This document shows positions 42,255 through 50,200 of a stretch of 51,002 nucleotides of DNA, piece after piece. This DNA comes from Algicola sp. Its GTDB lineage: Bacteria; Bacteroidota; Bacteroidia; Flavobacteriales; Flavobacteriaceae. Location of the stretch: contig JAAEZI010000021.1 of NCBI GenBank assembly GCA_018222915.1, positions 1 to 51,002 on the forward strand, written 5' to 3'. Each line of letters begins with the position of its first letter. Position 1 is the first letter of the stretch. The notes beneath the pieces are model-generated. The model did not search any database. It was given only the letters and a program-made list of their open reading frames with translations, and had not been told where the DNA came from. The position numbers and the translations under genes were made by a program.

Positions 42255-43817
42255 ATGAAAATATTTTCAAAAGAACAAATTTATCAAGGAGACGCGTTAA
42301 CGGCAAAAAAGCAGAATATTTCTTCCACGGAATTAATGGAGCGTGCTGGTATACAAATTTTTAATTGGTTGCATGTACGAATGCAAGGTTCACAAGTACC
42401 AATTCATGTGTTTTGTGGGATTGGGAATAATGGAGGTGATGGTTTGGTTGTGGCGAGGCATTTACTTACGCACGGTTATAATGTGACAACTTATATCGTG
42501 AATTGCAGTGATAAACGTTCTAAAGATTTTTTAATTAATTACGATAGAATCAAACAAACCACCAAAGAATGGCCAGAGATGATGGCCTGTGAAGCTGATT
42601 TCCCTGAAATACATAAAGACGATATTATTGTAGATGCTGTTTTTGGAATCGGACTTAATAGACCAGCCAATGATTGGGTAAAAGCGCTATTTGTACATTT
42701 CAAAAATAGTAAAGCGTTTACATTATCAATTGATATTCCATCGGGTGTCTACACAGACAAGATTCCGGAAGATGAAAATGGCGTGGTTTGGGCTAATTAT
42801 ACCTTGAGTTTTCAAGCGCCAAAATTAGTGTTCTTTCTACCTGATACGGCCAAGTACACCGTAGAATGGGAAGTGCTGGATATTGGCATCGACAGAGAGT
42901 TTTTATTTACGACGGAAACAGTAGCAGAATTGATTGGTAAGAACGAAGTTTTACCGCTCTATCAACCTCGTCAGAAATATGCGCACAAAGGAACGTATGG
43001 ACATGCCCTGATTGTTGGTGGAAGTTATGGTAAAATTGGGTCGGTATTGCTCGCTAGTAGAGCAACATTATCTATAGGAGCTGGTTTAGTGACGGCCTAT
43101 ATTCCAAAATGCGGTTATCAAATCATGCAAACAGCCTTACCTGAAGCAATGGTGATTACAGGGGAAAATGAACAAATAATTTCTGATATTAATGTGACGT
43201 TTGAGCCAACGGTTATTGGTTTAGGTATAGGTATGGGGACAGACAAGAAAACCATTTTGGGACTTGAGGCATTTTTAAAAGAGCATCAACGTCCAATGGT
43301 AATTGATGCAGATGGATTAAATTGTTTGGCACAGAAAAAGAGTTTACTTAAGCTACTTCCGGAGCATACCGTTTTAACACCACATCCAAAAGAATTGGAG
43401 CGCCTTATCGGTCATTGGAAGGATGATTTTGATAAACTTAAAAAGACTAAGGAATTTTCAAAAAAGTATCAGGTGATTGTGGTCATAAAAGGCGCACATA
43501 CTATTACGGTATTCCAGGATAAATACTATGTAAATACAACCGGCAATCCTGGTATGGCAACCGCAGGTTCTGGTGATGTTCTAACAGGTATTATTACTGG
43601 ATTAATTTCACAAGGCTATGAAGCACTCTCAGCAACTGTGTTTGGCGTTTACTTGCATGGGAAGGCAGCAGATATCGCTATTGAAGATTTAGGATATCAA
43701 AGCTTGATTGCAAGTCATATTATTGAAGCCTTGGGTGACGCGTATATTGATTTGTTTAGACAGCCAGAAGAGCCAGAGCCGCAAAAAGAACCTGAAGAGG
43801 AAGCAGCAAACAATTAA
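42255..43817 (+). CDS. nnr: Bifunctional NAD(P)H-hydrate repair enzyme (epimerase + dehydratase)
   Basis: 520 residues. The N-terminal YjeF_N epimerase half (FCGIGNNGGDGLVVARHLL near residue 54; SIDIPSGVY near residue 165) is fused to the C-terminal ADP/ATP-dependent dehydratase half (HKGTYGHALIVGGSYGKIGS; VIDADGLNCL; LTPHPKELERL; GNPGMATAGSGDVLTGIITGLI). Repairs hydrated NADH and NADPH in the cytoplasm. The last 17 residues are Glu/Pro-rich (EEPEPQKEPEEEAANN), outside the core fold. Terminator directly after. Divergent from the thr operon. Confidence 0.96.
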   Translation: MKIFSKEQIYQGDALTAKKQNISSTELMERAGIQIFNWLHVRMQGSQVPIHVFCGIGNNGGDGLVVARHLLTHGYNVTTYIVNCSDKRSKDFLINYDRIKQTTKEWPEMMACEADFPEIHKDDIIVDAVFGIGLNRPANDWVKALFVHFKNSKAFTLSIDIPSGVYTDKIPEDENGVVWANYTLSFQAPKLVFFLPDTAKYTVEWEVLDIGIDREFLFTTETVAELIGKNEVLPLYQPRQKYAHKGTYGHALIVGGSYGKIGSVLLASRATLSIGAGLVTAYIPKCGYQIMQTALPEAMVITGENEQIISDINVTFEPTVIGLGIGMGTDKKTILGLEAFLKEHQRPMVIDADGLNCLAQKKSLLKLLPEHTVLTPHPKELERLIGHWKDDFDKLKKTKEFSKKYQVIVVIKGAHTITVFQDKYYVNTTGNPGMATAGSGDVLTGIITGLISQGYEALSATVFGVYLHGKAADIAIEDLGYQSLIASHIIEALGDAYIDLFRQPEEPEPQKEPEEEAANN

Positions 43818-43830
43818 GACAAAAAATCCT

Positions 43831-43869
43831 AAAAAAAAGAGCCACTGATGTCAGTGGCTCTTTTTTTTT
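43831..43869. terminator. Bidirectional Rho-independent terminator
   Basis: GAGCCACTGA / TCAGTGGCTC (43839-43848 and 43851-43860), perfect 10-bp stem with TG loop, flanked by eight A on the left and nine T on the right, so it works for nnr and for the convergent TlpA-like gene. Confidence 0.95.
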
Positions 43870-43884
43870 GAATTTATTGTTGGA

Positions 43885-45282
43885 CTACATTTTAGCCGTT
43901 TTATCTGAATTTAACTCATTTTTCAATAGTTCTGTTAATTTTGGATTGGAAGGTCTAGGCGCATCTGCACTTACGATATTTCCATTCGGATCAATTAAAA
44001 TAAATCTCGGGATACCTTGTATGGCGTAATCTTTTACAAATTGTGAATTCCAATCATTATCTGCCATTAATTGAATGCCACCTAATTCTTTGTCATCAAC
44101 CATCGTTACCCATTTATCATGATTTTTCTTTTCATCAATGGAAGCACTCACAAAAGCGATATTTTCGTTATGAAAATTTTTCTCCACTTCTTTTAAAGAA
44201 GGAATCTCTCTAATACATGGTCCACACCAAGTCGCCCAAACATCCACATAAACATATTTACCTTTAAGATCAGAGAGGGATGTGGTTCCTCCTTCATGGT
44301 TTTCATAGTTTACGAATTGAGGCGATGGTTTACCTTTGATCAAATCTTTATTCTTGTCAAAGGTTTCCGTCAAGGATTTGATGTCATCTTCATCGGTAGA
44401 ATTCTCTTTAAAAAAGGTATAAATAGCTTCCATATTCGGATTGGCTGGTGAGATTAAAAAACTCCCTAAATAGTCAATGGCATCGTTTTTCAATGCTTGA
44501 ATTTTAACTTCTTTTAATTGTTTTAAGTCAGACACATCAACTTCTGTTATGTCATCTCCAATATTTTCAAATATGGAATTCATCAGATCTGTAAAAGCCA
44601 TATTTTTATAAGAGCTTGAAGATTTATAGGCTTTTTCATCATCAAATGCCATGTTTTTCAATTCACTAGGGATGAATCCCTCGGACACTTTAAAATCCTG
44701 TTTGTTGGTATAGCTACCATGACGTTCCGCATATGTGTTGAGCATCGCATAATTGTCATACACCAAATTTTGTTTTTCGGTGGCCAAGAAATCTTGATCT
44801 GCTTCAGTTAACTGTCCTAATTGCGACTCATTGTTATTTTTAATTTTAGAGAGTTCCTTTAGAAATGTCTCTTCTTCCAAAGAATAAAACTCCCTAGCGT
44901 TAGTCATCACTTCTATGTTATTTAAAGTTTTAGCCGCCAAGTAATTGTTTTCTATGGCGCCTTCTCCAGTATATTTGATAGATTCATCAAATTGATTGGC
45001 ATCTAGAGACATCGCTAATTCATTACCTTTTTTCAAATAAAGAGGTGTGTATTCACGCCCAATAGATAAGGTGTAAAATCCACTCTCTGGAATATCAAGC
45101 GTATCTGTAAAAGTACCAGACGCATCTATCGTTATTTCTTTAGTGTAATCGGCATTGTTAATTTCTACAGTGGTCGCTTTAGTGTTTTCAACCTTTCCTG
45201 TAATAACGGTGTAATCAATTTTAGGATCTTGCTGACAAGCAACTATCGAGAGTCCGCAAATGATCATGAGTAATTTTTTCAT
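43885..45282 (-). CDS. TlpA-like thiol-disulfide lipoprotein with DUF4369-like N-terminus
   Basis: 465 residues. Lipoprotein signal (MKKLLMIICGLSIVAC, Cys about residue 16); N-terminal beta domain (VITGKVENTKATTVEINN, FYTLSIGREYTPLYLKKGNEL) as in DUF4369; a helical middle; C-terminal thioredoxin fold with WATWCGPCIREIPSLKEVEK and cis-Pro in GIPRFILIDPNG. Periplasmic reductase or isomerase, likely supplying cytochrome c or envelope thiol chemistry. Monocistronic. A -7 match lies 20 nt upstream. Confidence 0.93.
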   Translation of the reverse strand: MKKLLMIICGLSIVACQQDPKIDYTVITGKVENTKATTVEINNADYTKEITIDASGTFTDTLDIPESGFYTLSIGREYTPLYLKKGNELAMSLDANQFDESIKYTGEGAIENNYLAAKTLNNIEVMTNAREFYSLEEETFLKELSKIKNNNESQLGQLTEADQDFLATEKQNLVYDNYAMLNTYAERHGSYTNKQDFKVSEGFIPSELKNMAFDDEKAYKSSSSYKNMAFTDLMNSIFENIGDDITEVDVSDLKQLKEVKIQALKNDAIDYLGSFLISPANPNMEAIYTFFKENSTDEDDIKSLTETFDKNKDLIKGKPSPQFVNYENHEGGTTSLSDLKGKYVYVDVWATWCGPCIREIPSLKEVEKNFHNENIAFVSASIDEKKNHDKWVTMVDDKELGGIQLMADNDWNSQFVKDYAIQGIPRFILIDPNGNIVSADAPRPSNPKLTELLKNELNSDKTAKM

Positions 45283-45301
45283 AGTATAAGTATTAGTCGT
45301 T

Positions 45302-45309
45302 CAAAAATA
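45302..45309 (-). promoter_or_regulatory. Candidate -7 element for the TlpA-like gene
   Basis: Minus-strand TATTTTTG matches TAnnTTTG, 20 nt before the ATG at 45282. No obvious -33. Confidence 0.35.
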
Positions 45310-45405
45310 CAGATTATTAACTACTAAGAATAAACTTTATAAATTATTAACATTTTTTGCAAAGTCGATATGTTATTCAGAATTTTGATACCGTAAATCA
45401 ATCCT

Positions 45406-46917
45406 ATGAATGCTATACATTATATCTCTTCTGAAATTTTGGAACTATCCACTATAAGAGACATTATATTTCAAAACAAAAAAATAGAACTTTCCAAAAA
45501 TGCCGTAGAGAAAATAAAAGCATGTAGAGATTACTTAGATGAAAAAGTAAAACATCAAGACAAACCCATTTATGGTATCAATACGGGTTTTGGATCTTTA
45601 TGTGACGTCAAGATTTCGAAAGATAATTTGACGATACTCCAAGAAAATTTAGTCATGTCACATGCCTGTGGAGCGGGAGATAGAGTGCCAAATAGTATCG
45701 TGAAATTGATGTTGTTGTTGAAAGTTCAGTCCCTAAGTTATGGACATAGTGGTGTACAGCTAGCTACAGTGGAGCGATTAATTGATTTTTTTAACCATGA
45801 TGTTTTTCCTATCGTATATACAAAAGGATCTTTAGGAGCATCTGGAGATTTAGCACCCTTGGCTCATTTAGCCTTGCCTCTAATTTCTAAAGGTGAAGTT
45901 ATTTATGACAATGAGGTCTATAGTGCAGAAGACATTTTGAAAAAGTTTCATTGGGAACCAATTTTATTAAAATCGAAAGAAGGCTTAGCCCTTTTAAATG
46001 GGACCCAATTTATGAGTGCCTATGGTGTTGATTTACTAATGAAGTCTTATGAACTTTCTTATTTCGCTGACTTCATAGGTAGTATTTCGCTAGAAGCATT
46101 CGATGGGAGAATAGAACCATTTAACGAATTAGTGCATTTGGTGAGACCTCACAAAGGCCAATTAAAAACAGCAGAACGTATTCGTGAATTTTTAGAGGGA
46201 AGTGAATTAATAAAACAAGAAAAATCCCATGTTCAGGATCCTTACTCTTTTAGATGTATTCCTCAAGTTCACGGAGCTACAAAAGACACATTGGATTTTG
46301 TTCATAAAGTTTTTAAAACTGAAATTAACGCAGTAACAGATAATCCTAACATTTTTATTGGAGAGGATGAAATTATCTCTGGCGGTAATTTTCACGGACA
46401 ACCATTAGCACTAGCATTGGATTATTTGAAAATTGCAATGGCAGAATTAGGCAATATTTCAGAGCGAAGAACTTATCAGCTCGTTTCTGGATTACGTGGC
46501 TTACCGGCTTTCCTTGTAGATAATCCAGGATTGAATTCAGGCTTTATGATACCACAATATACGGCTGCAAGTATGGTAAGTGCCAATAAGCAATTAGCCA
46601 CGCCTGCCAGTGTCGATAGTATTGTCTCAAGTAATGGTCAAGAAGACCATGTAAGTATGGGTGCAAATGCTGCAACACAATGTCACGAGATCGTCCGAAA
46701 TGTCAAGAACATACTTTCTATTGAATTACTGAATGCTTCACAAGCTATATATTTCAGGAAGCCGTTGATTTCTTCACCGTTAATTGAAACATTTTTAGAT
46801 AGTTATAGAGCTACGGTGCCATTCGTTAAAGAAGATGAGGTTTTTTATATTTTAATGAAAAACACGCTGCGTTTCATCGATGATTTTTACATCGAAAATG
46901 ATCTGCTTTTCGATTAA
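45406..46917 (+). CDS. hutH: Histidine ammonia-lyase
   Basis: 503 residues. Forms the MIO cofactor from Ala-Ser-Gly at about residues 145-147 (GSLGASGDLAPLAHLALPLI). The substrate-selectivity pair at residues 85-86 is Ser-His (LVMSHACG) and Glu413 lies in GQEDHVSMG. Both fit His-specific lyases rather than Phe or Tyr lyases, as far as family knowledge goes. Product: urocanate and ammonia. hutU, hutI and hutG are not adjacent, so the rest of histidine degradation must be encoded elsewhere. YGINTGFGSL near the N-terminus confirms the family. Confidence 0.95.
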   Translation: MNAIHYISSEILELSTIRDIIFQNKKIELSKNAVEKIKACRDYLDEKVKHQDKPIYGINTGFGSLCDVKISKDNLTILQENLVMSHACGAGDRVPNSIVKLMLLLKVQSLSYGHSGVQLATVERLIDFFNHDVFPIVYTKGSLGASGDLAPLAHLALPLISKGEVIYDNEVYSAEDILKKFHWEPILLKSKEGLALLNGTQFMSAYGVDLLMKSYELSYFADFIGSISLEAFDGRIEPFNELVHLVRPHKGQLKTAERIREFLEGSELIKQEKSHVQDPYSFRCIPQVHGATKDTLDFVHKVFKTEINAVTDNPNIFIGEDEIISGGNFHGQPLALALDYLKIAMAELGNISERRTYQLVSGLRGLPAFLVDNPGLNSGFMIPQYTAASMVSANKQLATPASVDSIVSSNGQEDHVSMGANAATQCHEIVRNVKNILSIELLNASQAIYFRKPLISSPLIETFLDSYRATVPFVKEDEVFYILMKNTLRFIDDFYIENDLLFD

Positions 46918-46968
46918 ATGCAGAAAAAAATGTTGAACTGTTTGATCTGAAAAAAAAGAATAAATTTA

Positions 46969-47000
46969 TTTGGCAGTCAGTTTATTATGATATACTTTTG
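46969..47000 (+). promoter_or_regulatory. Strong promoter of the giant surface protein gene
   Basis: TTTG (46969-46972), 20-nt spacer, TACTTTTG (46993-47000): both elements match the Bacteroidota TTTG / TAnnTTTG consensus. Start predicted near 47006, giving a leader of about 276 nt to the ATG at 47282. Confidence 0.65.
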
Positions 47001-47040
47001 AAAGTAAGTTAAGGTGAGTTTCGCTCATTTTTAACCCAAT

Positions 47041-47240
47041 AGTAAGTTTCATAATAGCAATAAACTTACTGTTCTTACCTAAAAATTGTTTGATAGCACA
47101 ACAATTGATTATTAGCACATTTATTGATTTTAGAATGATGTCATTCTAAGCATTGATATTCTGTTTATCAGGATGTCATATTTGATTTTAAGCTTACACG
47201 CAAATGTTTTTGCGCTTTTGCTGACAATACGTGTATTGTC
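47041..47240 (+). promoter_or_regulatory. Structured leader with five perfect inverted repeats
   Basis: The 364-bp gap 46918-47281 holds a promoter and then five inverted repeats: AGTAAGTTT/AAACTTACT (47041-47070), AATTGTT/AACAATT (47084-47106), TAGAATGA/TCATTCTA (47131-47148), CGCAAA/TTTGCG (47199-47214) and GACAATAC/GTATTGTC (47223-47240). All lie downstream of the predicted transcription start. The fourth is followed by CTTTTG, a possible weak attenuator. No ORF of note. Could be an RNA regulatory element or protein-binding sites. Confidence 0.55.
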
Positions 47241-47281
47241 TATATAAATGTTAAGATAATTTTAATTTAAAACCAAATGTT

Positions 47282-50200
47282 ATGTTTATGAGCAATTTTA
47301 CCCGAAGTGGTAGACGCGCCAAAATTTGGCAATCTATCACGAGTTTATCGTGTTGTAGCATTGATCTTAAGACTAAACGAAATTTAAGCATGAAGGTTCT
47401 GGCCTTTATCATGCTTTTTGCGTTTAGTACAAGTTCAGTGTTCGCACAAGACACGGCTCGAAGTACTTTCTTCAACCGTTGTCAAGCAGACGCACCTCCT
47501 GGTCCTAGTGAGGCAGACGTTGCTAACCTTTACCTGAACCAATGTGGGGACGTTCCTGCACAAGTTGTTAAGTCAACTTTGATGGAAGGTAACGATTGTG
47601 CTTGGAATGTTGAATACACTTACGATGTGAAGTGTGGAGACTTTGAAGAGCAAATCAAAATTAGCTACAACGGTGGAGATATTTCAGCCCCTGAATTAAA
47701 TGATGGCGCTGAAGTTCCTACAGGAGGTAGTAACTTGAACTTATGCTATAGTGATATCCCAGAGGGACCAAGTATAGCTGATATTGCTGCATTGTATGTA
47801 GACAATTGTAGCGATGTGATTGTTACTAAATCTGGTAGCCCAGAAGGAAGCGATTGTGCTTGGAATGTAACGTATAAGTATACGATACAGGATGCTTGTG
47901 GTAACATGGCCGAAGATTTAGATGTGTCTTATTCTGGAGGCGATACTGCACCACCAACTTTAAATAAAAACGCACAGATTCCTCAAGGAGAAAATGGTTT
48001 AAACCTTTGTTTTTCAGATAAGGTTGCTGGACCAACTGTTGAAGAAATCGCAGCGTTATTTTCTGATAACTGTGGTTTAGTTTTAGTTGATAAGACTGAA
48101 AACTCTAAAGGGACAGATTGTAAATGGTTAGCGAATTACACATATACCATCCAAGATGAGTGTGGAAATTTTGCTGATCCTATTTCAATTACATATAGAG
48201 GTGGAGATTTTGAAGCGCCTGTATTGGCTAATATCCCTGCAGACATTACAGTAGACTGTATCGATGAAATTCCTGGATTCCCTAAAAATGTAAGTGCTTC
48301 AGATAATTGTACTGCTAAAGTAACTGTTATTGCAAGTGATGATAATTCAGGATTAGGAGATGCTTGTAATGGCGGAACAGTTGTTAGAACTTGGATCGCT
48401 ACGGATGATTGTGGTTTAAATTCTTCTGCTAGCCAAACTATTACGGTTTTACCTACACCTGAAGCTACATTAGCTGAAATTGAATTTGTTTCAAATATAT
48501 CATGTGAAGATGCTGCTGGTTTTGAAGCACCTGACTTATCATATAATAATGGTGTAGATGGTGGCGCTTGTGCTGTTTCTGGAAGTCTTGAAGCAGTAGT
48601 TGTTCCTGATTATACGGAGTGCGGTGGTACTATCACTGTATCTTATGATGGCGTTGATTCTTGTGACCGTCCTTTAAGTGCTGGTCCATTTGTTATCACT
48701 GTCGATCCAGCTCCAATGGCCGAGTTTGAACAAGTTGTGAATATGGAAATTACCTGTGAGGAAGCGAATGCTTTTGAGCCAGGATCATTATCATATACTA
48801 ACGGTGGAACTGGAGCTTGCGAAATCTCTGGATCTGTACCAGGTGAATTACTAGGTTCTTACACAGAATGTGGTGGAACACTTTATGTAGACTGGGCATT
48901 TACTGATGATTGTAATAGAACAATTACAGCTAAGAAAACCATCACTGTGTTACCAGCACCAATGGCTGAGTTTGATGAAGTGATTGATATGGAAATGACT
49001 TGTGAAGAAGCTAATGCTTTTGAAGCAGGATCATTATCTTATACTAACGGTGGAACTGGAGCTTGTGAAATCTCTGGATCTGTACCTGGTGAATTAAGTG
49101 GTACTTACGATGAATGTGGAGGAACACTTTATATTGATTGGTCATTTACTGATGACTGTGACAGAACAATCACTGCTCAAAAAGTAATCACTGTCTTACC
49201 AGCACCAATGGCTGAATTCGAAGAAGTTATTGATATGGAAATCACTTGTGAAGAAGCGAATGCTTTTGAGCCAGGATCATTATCATATACTAACGGTGGA
49301 ACTGGAATTTGTGAAATTTCAGGATCAGTTCCTGGTGAATTAACAGGTTCTTACACGGAGTGTGGTGGAACATTATATGTTGATTGGTCATTTACAGATG
49401 ATTGCCAAAGAACAATCACAGCTAAGAAAACAATCACGGTTTTACCAGCACCTATGGCTGAATTCGACGAGGTTCTTGATGAAGAGATCACTTGTGAAGA
49501 AGCTAACGATTATGTAGCTGGATCTTTATCTTACACTAACGGAGGAACAGGAGTTTGTGAAATTTCTGGATCTGTTGATGGTGAGTTAAGTGGACAGTAC
49601 AACTACTGTGGAGGAACACTTTACGTAGATTGGACTTACACTGATGAGTGCCAAAGAACTATAACAGCTCAAAAAGTAATCACTGTATTACCTGCACCAA
49701 TGGCAGAATTTGATCAAGTGACGGATATGGAAGTGACTTGTGAGGAAGCTGGAGCAATTGAAGCAGGATACTTAGCATATTCTAACGGAGGAACTGAAGC
49801 TTGTAATATTTCTGGAGAAGTATTAGGAGAATTAACTGGTTCTTACACAGAATGTGGTGGTACATTATATATCGATTGGACTTATACTGATGAGTGCCAA
49901 AGAACAATAACAGCTAAGAAAACAATTACTGTGTTACCAGCACCAATGGCTGAGTTTGATGGTGTTGAAGACATGGAAGTGTCTTGTGAAGAGGCTGCAT
50001 CTATTGCGGCAGGCTACTTAGCTTACACTAACGACGGAACTGGAGCTTGCGAGATTTCAGGAGAAGTGTTAGGAGAATTAAGTGGATCTTACACTGAATG
50101 TGGTGGAGCACTTTATATTGATTGGACGTTTACTGATGAATGTAATAGAACAATCACTGCTCAAAAAGTAATCACTGTCTTACCAGCACCAATGGCTGAG

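Noticed and set aside
47826-48035. Minus-strand frames at 47251-47475 and 47826-48035
   Set aside because: Antisense to the open plus-strand frame of the giant repeat protein, which has clear protein repeats; no independent support.
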